The notes beneath the pieces were generated by a model. That model ran no database searches and had not been told where the DNA came from. It saw only the letters and a list, made by a program, of their open reading frames with translations. Both the position numbers and the translations under genes were made by a program. Below are positions 44,178 through 53,720 of a stretch of DNA of 64,000 bases, piece after piece. Position 1 is the stretch's first letter, and every line of letters begins with the position of its first letter. This DNA comes from Pelosinus fermentans. GTDB taxonomy: Bacteria; Bacillota; Negativicutes; DSM-13327. The stretch is taken from positions 83,460 to 147,459 of the forward strand of contig DJJR01000022.1 of assembly GCA_002434245.1 (NCBI GenBank), written 5' to 3'.

Positions 44178-45428
44178 GTGCAAATAATAAATTTTATTCT
44201 TGATCTGGGACCTACCGTCATGATGCCGATCATTATCATGCTCTTAGGATTGCTCTTTCGGCAGGGATTTCCTAGGGCTTTTCGTTCCGGTTTAACGATC
44301 GGAATGGGGTTTGCCGGAATATTCCTGGTTATAAGTATGCTGACCAGCAATTTATCGCCAGCAACCCAGGCTATGGTTACAAACTGGGGGCTGCATCTTG
44401 ATGTAATGGATGTCGGCTGGCCGATCGCGGCGGCGATCAGCTTTGGCACACCCATTGTCCCAGCCGTTTTTATTATGGGCCTGTTCATTAACGTTTTGAT
44501 GTTGTCTATGAACTGGACTAAAACGATGGATATTGATTTATGGAATTACTGGCATTTTATCTTTTCTGGTGCGTTGATTATGTATCTGACCAACAGTGCT
44601 GTTTTGGGTATTATTGCATCCGGCATTACCATTGTTATTATCCTTAAACTGGCTGATTGGACGCAGCCGTATGTGGCAAAAGTCTTTGATATGCCCGGTA
44701 TATCCTTGCCACATACGGAGTCCATATCCTGGGCTCCTCTCGGGATTTTGTTAAATAAAGTAATTGATAGAATTCCCGGTATCAATAAGATTGATATTAA
44801 TCCGGAAAAAATTCAAGAACGGTTTGGCGTTTTTGGAGAGCCTATGTTAATTGGTTTGGTTCTAGGTGCATTTATTGGCATCTTGGCCGGATATACTGTC
44901 GAAGGTGTTATCAAGTTAAGTGTGAATATGGCAGCTGTACTTTTCCTGATGCCGCGAATGGTTCGTATTTTAATGGAAGGTCTGTTGCCTCTGTCGGAAA
45001 GCGGGCGTGAATATCTCAGTAATCGGTTTCCCGGCAAAGAAGTGTTTATCGGCTTGGATGCTGCTGTTGTTATTGGCCACCCTTCGGTAATGGCTGTTTG
45101 CATTTTGATGATTCCGATTACCCTGCTTTTGGCTGCTGTTCTTCCAGGTAACAGAATCTTACCATTTACCGACTTGGCTGGGTTACCCTTCTGCTTGCTT
45201 TGGGCTGTAGCCCCTTCGAAAGGAAATGTATTTAGGGGTCTTATTATTAGTACAATTTTTATGGTTGGTATATTATACATAGCAACCGATTTGGCACTAG
45301 TAACGACCTTAATGGCAAAACAGGTAAACTTCCCATTCCCTGAAGGTACTGCTGCTATTTCTTCTCTTGATGGGGGCGCCCACTTAATACCTTATATCAT
45401 ATTTAAAATCGTTGAAATTTTCCATTAA
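44178..45428 (+). CDS. gatC: PTS EIIC, galactitol type, copy 2
   Basis: 416 aa, about ten hydrophobic segments, EIIC-Gat family. DLWNYWHFIFSG and GLDAAVVIGHPSVMAV match the corresponding places in the EIIC at 33600. The GTG at 44178 follows GGGGAGGA; the frame from 44127 runs further upstream without a site. It completes a second gat-type system. The ends of the two EIICs differ, so substrates may differ. Confidence 0.87.
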   Translation: MQIINFILDLGPTVMMPIIIMLLGLLFRQGFPRAFRSGLTIGMGFAGIFLVISMLTSNLSPATQAMVTNWGLHLDVMDVGWPIAAAISFGTPIVPAVFIMGLFINVLMLSMNWTKTMDIDLWNYWHFIFSGALIMYLTNSAVLGIIASGITIVIILKLADWTQPYVAKVFDMPGISLPHTESISWAPLGILLNKVIDRIPGINKIDINPEKIQERFGVFGEPMLIGLVLGAFIGILAGYTVEGVIKLSVNMAAVLFLMPRMVRILMEGLLPLSESGREYLSNRFPGKEVFIGLDAAVVIGHPSVMAVCILMIPITLLLAAVLPGNRILPFTDLAGLPFCLLWAVAPSKGNVFRGLIISTIFMVGILYIATDLALVTTLMAKQVNFPFPEGTAAISSLDGGAHLIPYIIFKIVEIFH

Positions 45429-45544
45429 TTTGTCTATATATCGTAAGGCTATACTCGCCGGTGTTACAGTCTCATCGTTTTGGTTGGATGTTGCAAAGAA
45501 TCTTGATAATCTTTTTGGGCAGCATTGAATGAAGGAGGTAACTT

Positions 45545-45733
45545 ATGGTTTATGAAATGATGAGATCCATGGCTGGACCTTATATCTGCAGCGTGGTAGA
45601 TTCATATATCGCCCATCAGGATGTCCTTAATAGTGTCGTTGTTGCCGGAGGACTGACCTGGCGGGTGTATAAGCAGAAATACTGGAAGTATATCAGACCA
45701 AAAGAGAAGCAAAAAGAGAATTTCTTCAGTTGA
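45545..45733 (+). CDS. Hypothetical 62-residue protein
   Basis: A strong ribosome site (GAAGGAGGTAAC) precedes ATG 45545, which supports a real gene. The sequence is amphipathic with a central AGGLTWRVYK and a basic end (RPKEKQKEN). There is no clear membrane segment or signal. I do not recognise it. It follows the second gat PTS and precedes the polyol operon, but a clear transcriptional link is lacking. Confidence 0.5.
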   Translation: MVYEMMRSMAGPYICSVVDSYIAHQDVLNSVVVAGGLTWRVYKQKYWKYIRPKEKQKENFFS

Positions 45734-45891
45734 AATTAATCCCTAAAGACTTGCTATTCTGTAAATGAAAATATTGTAGACCAATTAAATTTTTATAATT
45801 TGATTGGTTTTCTTCTTTATAATGGAGATATTGTTGTTATTTTGACAAAAAAAATAATTAAAAATAAAAAATAAAAAGAAATAAAAAATAA

Positions 45892-45920
45892 TTGACTATT
45901 CTAAAAAATGAAAGTATACT
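45892..45920 (+). promoter_or_regulatory. Sigma-A promoter of the SAF-oxidoreductase/glucitol PTS module
   Basis: TTGACT (45892-45897) and TATACT (45915-45920) are separated by 17 bases, about 80 bases before the oxidoreductase start. The upstream DNA is rich in AAAATAAAAA tracts. Confidence 0.75.
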
Positions 45921-46002
45921 AAACGTAAACATAGGTAAATGTGCTGAACAAATGTAAAAGTGAGAAAAATCTTGTGAATAAATAAATTAGGAGGATGAGT
46001 GA

Positions 46003-47295
46003 ATGCTGGGATTAAATTACAAATTAGAAGAACTAGAAAAGAACGGTAAGAATATATTGACAGGTATTATTGGAGCAGGTCAGATGGGAAAAGGTATGAT
46101 CAGCCAGATGACCCTGATGAAAGGTATGACGCCGGCAGTCGTTGTGGATATTAATATAGAGAATGCAAAAAAAGCATTTTTGCATGCAGGAATTGATGAA
46201 GGAAATATTAAATATGCTAAGACTGCTGCCGAAGCAGATGCATTTATTAAAGATGGTAAGTCTGTTATTGCGAATCATAGTGATACTGCCACCAAATCGG
46301 AATTGATTCAAGTTGTTATTGATGCAACAGGAGTCACAGAAGTAGGAGCAAAAATTGCTTTAGATACGATACTTGGCAAGAAGCATATTGTAATGCTGAA
46401 TGCAGAAGCAGATGTTGTGATTGGACCCATCCTAAAGAAGTTCGCTGATGCGGCGGGTGTTATTTATACAGGGGCTGCCGGAGATGAGCCAGGGGCAGTG
46501 AAAGAATTATATGACTTTGCCGTAGCATCAGGTTTTGAGGTTAGAGTGATCGGAAAAGGCAAAAATAACGTGCTGGATTTTGATTGCAACCCAGATACTG
46601 TTTTGGAAGAAGCTACTAGAAGAGGTGTTAGCCCTCACATGCTGGCATCATTTAAAGAAGGAACGAAAACAATGGTTGAGCTGGCATGTATGTCTAATGC
46701 CACGGGTTACATTTGTGATGTAAGAGGGGGGCATGGTATCAGTGGTGAGGTAAAAGATCTGCCGCAATTGCTTAGCTTAAAAGAAGAAAATGGAGTATTA
46801 AATCAGTATGGCGTTGTAGATTTCGTGAATGGCATTGCTCCCGGAGTATTTGTAATTGTGACAAGTAAACTGCCTGAAGTAAGAGCAGAAATGGAATATG
46901 TAAGTATGGGGAAAGGACCTAACTATATATTGTATCGTCCCTATCATTTGTGCAGCTTAGAAACTCCTTTGTCAGCAGCCAAAGCTGTATTGGATCATCA
47001 AGCCACGATTGCACCAATGGGAGGTTTAGTATCAGAAGTGATAACCGTTGCTAAAAAGGATTTAAAGGCAGGCGATCACTTAGATGGTATTGGTGGATAT
47101 ACGGTCTATGGAACGATTGAAAGATATGAAATAGCAAAAGAAATGAACGCTCTGCCTGTCGGTCTAGTTAACAAAGATACAATCTTAAAACAAGATGTTA
47201 AGAAAGGCGATCTTATTACCTATGATATGGTGCAGCTGCGCGAGGATTCTTTCATTCTCCAAATGAGAAGGCTTCAAGATAAATTATTTGCGTAA
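46003..47295 (+). CDS. Rossmann/SAF-domain NAD(P)-dependent oxidoreductase
   Basis: 430 aa. N-terminal nucleotide motif GIIGAGQMGKGMISQM (about 21-36) of the homoserine dehydrogenase-like Rossmann fold; EADVVIGPILKK and GAAGDEPGAVKELYDFA continue it. The C-terminus (PVGLVNKDTILKQDVKKGDLITYDMV) is an SAF domain as in related dehydrogenases. It is not a true homoserine dehydrogenase by context: it lies at the head of a SorC/GutM/glucitol-PTS module. I infer action on a sugar-alcohol or acid phosphate, unproven. GGAGGATGAG precedes the ATG. This gene is the least explained of the module. Confidence 0.75.
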   Translation: MLGLNYKLEELEKNGKNILTGIIGAGQMGKGMISQMTLMKGMTPAVVVDINIENAKKAFLHAGIDEGNIKYAKTAAEADAFIKDGKSVIANHSDTATKSELIQVVIDATGVTEVGAKIALDTILGKKHIVMLNAEADVVIGPILKKFADAAGVIYTGAAGDEPGAVKELYDFAVASGFEVRVIGKGKNNVLDFDCNPDTVLEEATRRGVSPHMLASFKEGTKTMVELACMSNATGYICDVRGGHGISGEVKDLPQLLSLKEENGVLNQYGVVDFVNGIAPGVFVIVTSKLPEVRAEMEYVSMGKGPNYILYRPYHLCSLETPLSAAKAVLDHQATIAPMGGLVSEVITVAKKDLKAGDHLDGIGGYTVYGTIERYEIAKEMNALPVGLVNKDTILKQDVKKGDLITYDMVQLREDSFILQMRRLQDKLFA

Positions 47296-47487
47296 TAAAT
47301 TCATCTATTGTTGATTTATTTTAAAGATATGATAAGGCTCTCCTAACAAAAATATTCGTTAGTATCAATTATCATTTAGCATACCCCAGAATTGAAGAAG
47401 TTTTTATTGTCAATTTGTGGCTAATACTATATTATTTTTGTGAACTGGATAAACAGTATACTAACAACATAATTGGGGGGAGCAAAT

Positions 47488-48450
47488 ATGCAAAAGATAG
47501 TAGATGATAGTCGTTTAATTGTAAAATGTTGCAAATTGTATTATGAAGAGTATTATACGCAAAATGAAATTAGTAAGATCTTAGGAGTTTCAAGGCCTAC
47601 TATTTCAAGATTATTAAAAGAGGGACGAGATTTAGGTATTGTAAAGATTGAGATCATTAATCCTTTTGAACGTGATTTTGAGGAACTGGAGAGGCGAACT
47701 GAAAAGCAGTTTCAGATTAGAGAAGTGCTCATCATTGAAGATGAGGCTGATGAAGTAATGCAAAAAAGACAGTTGGCGAAAGCGGCTGCCAAATATTTGC
47801 GAAGGATTGTAAAAGATGGCGATACCCTTGGAATTTCAATGGGAACCACTCTTAAGGCAATTGCAGAACATATCAATAATAACGAAAAACGCAAAGTAAC
47901 CTTCATTCCTTTGATTGGAGGGTTAGGGCAGTCTGAAATCGATATTCATCCCAATGATATTGTTATGGGATTTGCACAAGCTTTTGGTGGAAATTTTAAA
48001 TTGCTGCATGCACCTGCTGTAGTGAGTAACGAAAATATGAAAAAAGAAATGCTGAAAGAGCAGAGCATTAAAGAGGTTATTGATCATTCTAAATTATGTA
48101 ATATCGGCATTGTAGGAATTGGTTCGCCCACAGACATGGGTTCAACCATGATGACTTCAGGATATTTTAATGAAGATGATACGAAAGAATTCGCCGAGTT
48201 AGGTGTAGTAGGAGATATCTGCCTGCAATTTTATGATATAAATGGCAATGCGGAGCAATTTGACTTTAATAAGAGAGTAGTAGGAATTCATTTAGCGGAT
48301 TTGAAAGAAATTGATACAGTGATTGGTGTAGCTTGTGGCGAGAAAAAAGTGAAGGCGATTATTGGTGCTTTGAATAGCAAAGTCATCGATATTTTAATCA
48401 CAAACTATAGCAATGCAGTAGCGATTAATAATTATAAAAATGCTAAATAA
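47488..48450 (+). CDS. SorC-family transcriptional regulator, copy 2
   Basis: 320 aa. Helix-turn-helix YYEEYYTQNEISKILGVSRPTISRLLKEGRD (about 18-48), then the phosphosugar-binding domain (ISMGTTLKAIAEHI, LIGGLGQSEI, VGIGSPTDMG, GVACGEKKVKAIIGAL). ATG 47488 follows GGGGGGAGC. It lies between the SAF oxidoreductase and gutM, so it probably controls this polyol module. The phosphosugar effector is unknown. Confidence 0.85.
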   Translation: MQKIVDDSRLIVKCCKLYYEEYYTQNEISKILGVSRPTISRLLKEGRDLGIVKIEIINPFERDFEELERRTEKQFQIREVLIIEDEADEVMQKRQLAKAAAKYLRRIVKDGDTLGISMGTTLKAIAEHINNNEKRKVTFIPLIGGLGQSEIDIHPNDIVMGFAQAFGGNFKLLHAPAVVSNENMKKEMLKEQSIKEVIDHSKLCNIGIVGIGSPTDMGSTMMTSGYFNEDDTKEFAELGVVGDICLQFYDINGNAEQFDFNKRVVGIHLADLKEIDTVIGVACGEKKVKAIIGALNSKVIDILITNYSNAVAINNYKNAK

Positions 48451-48658
48451 AAGAGTTAAAGAGGTCCATGCGTCGGTCTAGTTTCTTCAAGGGAGAGTAT
48501 TCATCATTTTTCAAGTGGACTAAAGAAGGATTTAGAAGTAGTAAAGAAATAGATTGATGATGAAATTTTATTTTCCCTTGAATTATTATTAGAAAAATTC
48601 GAATCATCCGACAAATTATCAAAATGAATAGCGTTTATTGAGTAAGAGGAGGAAAAGC

Positions 48659-49033
48659 ATGGAGAAATTACTACTGATTGCTTTCTTGTTTTATGTCCTG
48701 CAAATGATTTTAACCTATTTTCAAGTAAAAGATTTTCGAAGTAATGTTGATGAGCTAAGAAAGAAAGGATTTATTGGCATCGGATCAAAAAAAAGGAAGC
48801 TGTCTGCGGGTACGATTGTTATTCTTGTCAGCAATGAATTCGGAGACATTATAGAAGGCCGAATGATGAAAGGGTTTAGTATCTTAGCCAGATTCAAGAA
48901 TCTTAAAGATCTTAATGGATTTAATGTCGGGGAGTTAAAAGAAAGAATGCAAAGAGAAAGCAGTAAAGATACAGCAACGCTGGATGCACTAAAGCAGATT
49001 GAAAATCAATTAGTAAAGCTTGAGGCTATGTAA
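48659..49033 (+). CDS. gutM: GutM-type glucitol operon activator
   Basis: 124 aa. An N-terminal hydrophobic segment (LLLIAFLFYVLQMILTYFQV) is followed by a soluble domain with KGFIGIGSKKRKLSAGTIVILVSNE and GRMMKGFSILARFK, as in GutM/SrlM proteins. AGGAGGAAAAGC precedes ATG 48659; a frame from 48638 lacks a site. GutM normally sits with glucitol PTS genes, as here. Confidence 0.85.
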   Translation: MEKLLLIAFLFYVLQMILTYFQVKDFRSNVDELRKKGFIGIGSKKRKLSAGTIVILVSNEFGDIIEGRMMKGFSILARFKNLKDLNGFNVGELKERMQRESSKDTATLDALKQIENQLVKLEAM

Positions 49034-49133
49034 TTGATTTGCCTATATGAAGCCATATAAAGGAAGGGGGCGTTAGATTAATCGTTTAGATGGGGAAAAT
49101 TGTACGAGGAAAAGTAAAGGGAGGTAAAATTTC

Positions 49134-49670
49134 ATGCTGGTATTAGCACACTTAGCTCAAAGTTTCATTGCACTATTTCAAAAAGGTGGAGAAGTTTTTG
49201 TAGGCTTAGTTACGGGGATTCTTCCGACACTGATTGTTCTGATTACAGCGGTAAATTCATTGATTGGTTTAATTGGTGAAGAACGAGTCAATAAGATTGC
49301 CAAGGCTGCCACGAAAAATATTATTTTACGTTACACGATATTTCCCATTATGGCTGTATTTTTTCTAACGAATCCAATTTGCTACAGTTTTGGCAGATTT
49401 TTGCCAGAAAAGTATAAACCTGCTTTCATGGATGCATCCATATCTTTTGTACATCCGATTACTGGTTTGTTCCCCCACGCCAATGCTGCTGAATTATTTG
49501 TATGGGTAGGTATTTCCAGCGGTATCACAGCCTTAGGTCTTCCTTTAGGTGAGTTGGCAGTTCGCTATTTTATTACCGGTGTGATTGTAATCTTAATTAG
49601 AGGTATTTTAACGGAAAGAATGACCATTTATATGATGAATCGCAAAAATAATCAAACCCTAGGGGCGTAA
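49134..49670 (+). CDS. srlA: PTS glucitol/sorbitol EIIC (SrlA-like)
   Basis: 178 aa membrane protein of the EIIC-Gut family. VGLVTGILPTLIVLITAVNSLIGLIG and LTNPICYSFGRFLPEKYKPAF are typical. About four membrane segments. AAAGGGAGG lies before the ATG. It works with the BC protein encoded next; together they import a hexitol or related polyol with phosphorylation. Confidence 0.87.
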   Translation: MLVLAHLAQSFIALFQKGGEVFVGLVTGILPTLIVLITAVNSLIGLIGEERVNKIAKAATKNIILRYTIFPIMAVFFLTNPICYSFGRFLPEKYKPAFMDASISFVHPITGLFPHANAAELFVWVGISSGITALGLPLGELAVRYFITGVIVILIRGILTERMTIYMMNRKNNQTLGA

Positions 49671-49715
49671 GCGAATGAGAAGTTGACAAGTAATAATATA
49701 GGAGGCGGGATTGTT

Positions 49716-50687
49716 ATGAGTAATGCTGTTCGAATTGAGAAAGGTCCAGGTGGCTTTGGTGGTCCTTTGATTATAAGAACCACAGAAATAAGAAACAAAG
49801 TAGTATGTATTACCGGTGGTGATATACATCCTGTTGCAGTTAAGCTTGCAGAGATGCTGGGCGCAGAGCTGGTAAACGGTTTTAAAACAGGGGTTCCTGA
49901 TGATCAAATTGCTGTAGCTGTTGTCGATTGCGGTGGTACTGCGCGCTGCGGTGTGTACCCGAAGAAAAGAATTTTCACTGTGAATGTATTGCCTGTAGGA
50001 AAGTCCGGACCCCTGGCTCAGTTTATTACTGAAGACATTTATGTATCTGGTGTCAAGGAATCATGCCTAACTTTATTTGAAGGAGAATACATTCCTCCCG
50101 ATCCTTCAATTGCACAGGCAGTCGCGCAGCAAAAAACTCAGGCAGCTCCGGCAGAAAAAGGCAATATCCTCGCTCGATTTGGTAAAGCTGTTGGCGGTGT
50201 AGTAGGTATTTTCTTTCAATCCGGTCGTCATACCATTAATACAGTTATGACCAGTATTCTGCCCTTTATGGCTTTTGTAAGTATGATTATTGGTATCATT
50301 TTGCAGTCTGGTCTGGGAAATATTGTTGCAAATGTAGTTTCGCCTTACGCTGGAAGCCTTCCTGGATTATTGATTATATCCGTAATATGTTCCCTGCCAG
50401 TGCTGTCGCCAATGTTAGGACCAGGTGCAGTTATTGCTCAGGTAGTGGGTGTTTTGATTGGTGTTGAAATTGGTGCAGGTCATATTCCTCCGCAGTTTGC
50501 TCTGCCAGCCTTATTTGCGATCAATCCCCAGGTTGGCTGCGACTTCTTGCCAGTGGGCTTGAGCTTGGGGGAGGCAGAACCAGAAACCATTGAACTTGGC
50601 GTGCCTGTTATTCTCATGTCAAGATTGGTGACAGGTCCTTTATCAGTAGTGATTGCTTATTTCATGGGCGTAGGATTATTTAGCTAA
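49716..50687 (+). CDS. srlE: PTS glucitol/sorbitol EIIBC (SrlE-like)
   Basis: 323 aa. The N-terminal EIIB part has the phosphocysteine in [16 protein letters not shown] (about 70-84). The C-terminal EIIC part has about five membrane segments and the [27 protein letters not shown] segment. ATG 49716 follows AATAGGAGGCGGG. It receives phosphate from the EIIA at 50759. Confidence 0.87.
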   Translation: MSNAVRIEKGPGGFGGPLIIRTTEIRNKVVCITGGDIHPVAVKLAEMLGAELVNGFKTGVPDDQIAVAVVDCGGTARCGVYPKKRIFTVNVLPVGKSGPLAQFITEDIYVSGVKESCLTLFEGEYIPPDPSIAQAVAQQKTQAAPAEKGNILARFGKAVGGVVGIFFQSGRHTINTVMTSILPFMAFVSMIIGIILQSGLGNIVANVVSPYAGSLPGLLIISVICSLPVLSPMLGPGAVIAQVVGVLIGVEIGAGHIPPQFALPALFAINPQVGCDFLPVGLSLGEAEPETIELGVPVILMSRLVTGPLSVVIAYFMGVGLFS

Positions 50688-50758
50688 ACGCCAGAGAAAT
50701 ATAGCTTCTCTTATGGTTGTTTCCCGAGGACACACAGTATGAAATGAGAGGGAAGTGA

Positions 50759-51124
50759 ATGATGAAATATGAAGTTGTAGTGACGAGCATAGGAGATATG
50801 GCTACCGAATTAATGGAATCTACTGGAGATCTTATTATTTTCGATACATGTCCTTTAGATGGTTTAGAAGAAATTTCGATTATGCATACAACGGGAGAAA
50901 TTAAAAGACCAATTCAAGTTGGCGATAGAGTAACTTTTGGAAAAGCACAGTATACGATTACGGCTATCGGGGATGAGGCACTTAAAACGCTAGAGGAATT
51001 GGGACACTGCACATTTAAATTCACTGGCAGCGATACAGTCGAACTGCCAGGGCAGATTGAATTAAGGGGCGAAGGTCATCCAGAGATCTCTCTGAATGAT
51101 ATTATTCGAATCGAAGGCAATTAA
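50759..51124 (+). CDS. srlB: PTS glucitol/sorbitol EIIA (SrlB-like)
   Basis: 121 aa. Short EIIA-Gut fold with the phosphohistidine in ISIMHTTGEI (about 43); YTITAIGDEALKTLEELGH and GSDTVELPGQI are family-typical. ATG 50759 is followed by a second ATG, 50762. It completes GutM/C/BC/A. A terminator follows (51136-51178). Confidence 0.88.
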   Translation: MMKYEVVVTSIGDMATELMESTGDLIIFDTCPLDGLEEISIMHTTGEIKRPIQVGDRVTFGKAQYTITAIGDEALKTLEELGHCTFKFTGSDTVELPGQIELRGEGHPEISLNDIIRIEGN

Positions 51125-51132
51125 AAAAGTAA

Positions 51133-51178
51133 GAAAATTGCTATTTGTCTCCTTAAAGAACAAATAGCAATTTTTTTA
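51133..51178 (+). terminator. Terminator after the glucitol PTS genes
   Basis: AATTGCTATTTG pairs with CAAATAGCAATT around TCTCCTTAAAGAA, followed by TTTTTT. Confidence 0.85.
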
Positions 51179-51292
51179 ATACGATGTGCTAGTCCGTAGC
51201 AAGATTCGTAAAATACGGTTTTTAACCTTGAACAAATAGAAATTAAAAAACAAAAAATAAGTTTTCTTTATAAAAATATGAAATAGGATGTG

Positions 51293-52663
51293 ATGGCAAT
51301 GAAATTGACATTGGATACGATCGGTAGATTAGAAAGTAATGATTTTTTAAACGCTAAATTGGAATGCCAATGTGGAAAACCACATAGTATCAATATTGAT
51401 AAAGTGATTATCGGAAAGGACGCTCTGAATCAAGTGCCTGATGTAGTAAGAACATTAGGTGCGAAAAAGGTGCTGCTTGTTGCAGATACAAATACTTATG
51501 AAGTAGCTGGCAAGACGGTAGCTTCATTATTGTCAGAAAATCATTTGTCTTATAAATTTTATGTATATAAAGTGACTCGAGATTTAGTTCCAGATGAAGA
51601 GGCTGTTGGAAAATTGCTGCTGCAAGTCGAAAAAAATACAGATCTTATTGTTACGGTGGGAGCGGGAACTTTGAATGATATTGTAAAATTCATCAGCCGC
51701 AGAACCAATATCCCGTCTATTGTGGTAGCGACTGCACCTTCTATGGATGGATATGCTTCTGACAGCTCCGCGTTAATTATTGATAATCTAAAAACGAGCG
51801 TGGAATCTTCCTATCCTAAAGTTATTATTGGTGACACTGAGATTTTAAAGAAAGCACCCATGCGGATGATCTTAGCAGGTCTTGGGGATATGATCGGAAA
51901 ATATTCTGCACTAAGTGATTGGCAGGTAAGCCGTATCGTAAATAAAGAGTATTATTGCGATGTCACTGCTAAAATTTCAAGGGATGCGATTCAAAAATGT
52001 GTTGATAATATTGATGGTGTTAAGAATCGAGAGGATATTGCAATTGAAAATGTTATGGATGGTTTAGTTCGTACAGGAATTGCGATGAGTTTTGTAGGGA
52101 ATTCTCGTCCGGCATCGGGGGCGGAACATCATATTTCTCACTTTTGGGAAATGAAGTTCTTATTTGAAGGTAAAGAAGCTTTGCTGCATGGTACTAAGGT
52201 CGGCTTAACTAGTATTATTGTAGCCAGATTGTATGAAATGTTAATAGAAAAGCAAGTCGATTTTGAAGAAGCTGTCGCTAAAGCTCGTATCTTTGATGAA
52301 AAAGCGTGGAGAAAATCGATAAGTGAACTTTATGGAAAGGCTGCACCTGGCATTTTGTCTTTGAGCGAAAAGGATGGCAGAAATTCCATAGAAGCTAGAA
52401 TTTCTAGAATTGAAGTAATTAAGGAAAATTTCCCGCAGATTATTGAAATTGCCAAGGCGGCAGAAAGAGCAAACCGAGTTGAAAGCTTAATGAAGAATGC
52501 TGGAGCACCCATTAAGCCGGAGGAAGTTGGTGTTGATCAAAGAACGGTGCTGGATAGCGTTTTGGTAGCAAAAGAAGTACGTCCCCGTTATACAATTCTT
52601 AACTTATTATCGGACTTGGGACTATTAGAAGAGTTCACCAACGATATTAAAAAATATATCTAA
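51293..52663 (+). CDS. sn-Glycerol-1-phosphate dehydrogenase family (AraM/EgsA)
   Basis: 456 aa, iron/zinc-dependent dehydrogenase of the AraM/EgsA family. Nucleotide region VTVGAGTLNDIVKF, then SMDGYASDSSA, the metal ligands in LGDMIGKYSALSDW and SGAEHHISHFWE, and LLHGTKVG. AGGA lies before ATG 51293; ATG 51299 is possible. Reduction of dihydroxyacetone phosphate to glycerol-1-phosphate is the known family reaction. In B. subtilis araM is next to araL, a HAD phosphatase; here it is next to a HAD phosphatase too (52682). In this polyol context the true substrate may differ. Confidence 0.85.
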   Translation: MAMKLTLDTIGRLESNDFLNAKLECQCGKPHSINIDKVIIGKDALNQVPDVVRTLGAKKVLLVADTNTYEVAGKTVASLLSENHLSYKFYVYKVTRDLVPDEEAVGKLLLQVEKNTDLIVTVGAGTLNDIVKFISRRTNIPSIVVATAPSMDGYASDSSALIIDNLKTSVESSYPKVIIGDTEILKKAPMRMILAGLGDMIGKYSALSDWQVSRIVNKEYYCDVTAKISRDAIQKCVDNIDGVKNREDIAIENVMDGLVRTGIAMSFVGNSRPASGAEHHISHFWEMKFLFEGKEALLHGTKVGLTSIIVARLYEMLIEKQVDFEEAVAKARIFDEKAWRKSISELYGKAAPGILSLSEKDGRNSIEARISRIEVIKENFPQIIEIAKAAERANRVESLMKNAGAPIKPEEVGVDQRTVLDSVLVAKEVRPRYTILNLLSDLGLLEEFTNDIKKYI

Positions 52664-52681
52664 ATAGGAAGGAGTCATGTT

Positions 52682-53509
52682 ATGGAGCCAGTAATAAATA
52701 CGACACAGCAGCAAGAGATATTAAGAAAAATCAAATGTTTTGTTATGGATTTAGATGGCACTGTATATTTAGGGAAACGAATTTTAGATGGCGCTATAGA
52801 CTTTTTGCATACGCTTGAAAAGAATAAAATTAAATTTAAATTTTTTACGAACAACTCTTCCAAGAATACCAAAGTATATGTGGACCGTATTCGTAATATG
52901 GGATACCACGTAGAAGAAGATATGATGCTTATTTCCAATCATGTTATTATCAATTATCTGAAAAAACATGCGGCTGATCAAACTGTCTTTGTGCTGGGCA
53001 ATGAATATCTGCAAAATGATTTTAAGGAAGCTGGGATCGTATTAGTAGATGAGAATCCGGATATTGTGGTGGTCGGCTTTGATACTTCTCTGGCGTATGA
53101 TAATCTAACGAAAGCATGTACCTTTATTCGGAATGGAGCGAGGTTCTTAGCTGTTAATCCTGATTTTAATTGTCCGATAGAGGGCGGATATATTCCAGAC
53201 TGCGGAGCAATATGCGCATTGATTACGGCGTCTACTGGTGTCAAACCTGAGTATTTTGGTAAGCCTACAGCTCATACGCTGCAGTATATATTAGAGAATA
53301 CTGGCTGCAAAGAAGAGGAGATTGCAATTGTTGGAGATCGACTATATACAGATATTGCTCTTGGAAAAGGAAATAATGTGACAACGATTCTAGTGCTGTC
53401 TGGCGAAAGTCAATTAGTGGACATTCCAGGGAGTGAGGTAAAGCCTACTCTTGTATTCCCTTCATTAAAGCAAGTGAAGGAAGCATTAGAAGAAACTGCT
53501 AACGTATAA
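52682..53509 (+). CDS. HAD-IIA phosphatase (AraL/NagD-like)
   Basis: 275 aa. Nucleophile motif DLDGTVYLG (about 22-30), KFFTNNSS (motif II), GKPTAHTLQYIL (lysine motif III) and GDRLYTDIALGKG (motif IV). The order and size fit the HAD-IIA subfamily with an extra cap, as in AraL and NagD. GGAAGGAGT precedes ATG 52682. It follows the AraM-type gene by 18 bases, echoing the araL-araM pair of Bacillus. It would hydrolyse sugar or polyol phosphates. Confidence 0.87.
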   Translation: MEPVINTTQQQEILRKIKCFVMDLDGTVYLGKRILDGAIDFLHTLEKNKIKFKFFTNNSSKNTKVYVDRIRNMGYHVEEDMMLISNHVIINYLKKHAADQTVFVLGNEYLQNDFKEAGIVLVDENPDIVVVGFDTSLAYDNLTKACTFIRNGARFLAVNPDFNCPIEGGYIPDCGAICALITASTGVKPEYFGKPTAHTLQYILENTGCKEEEIAIVGDRLYTDIALGKGNNVTTILVLSGESQLVDIPGSEVKPTLVFPSLKQVKEALEETANV

Positions 53510-53540
53510 AATACGAACATACGTTTCTTTACGGAGAACG

Positions 53541-53618
53541 TTGAAATGCAGAGCGCGCAAAGAACACAAAAATAAGTTGAGAATAAATCATTTGTGTCCT
53601 TTGCGCCTTTGCTATTGT
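53541..53618 (+). repeat. Palindromic repeat family B, degenerate copy
   Basis: GCAAAGAACACAAA (53557-53570) pairs with TTTGTGTCCTTTGC (53591-53604). The GAACC ends are lost. Confidence 0.6.
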
Positions 53619-53720
53619 TTTTTTATGAATGTTTATGTTAATAATTCATAATGTTTAATGTATCAGGAAATTTGTCTTTATTGAAAACCATGGCAGAATT
53701 CAGGGGAAAGGTGATTATCA

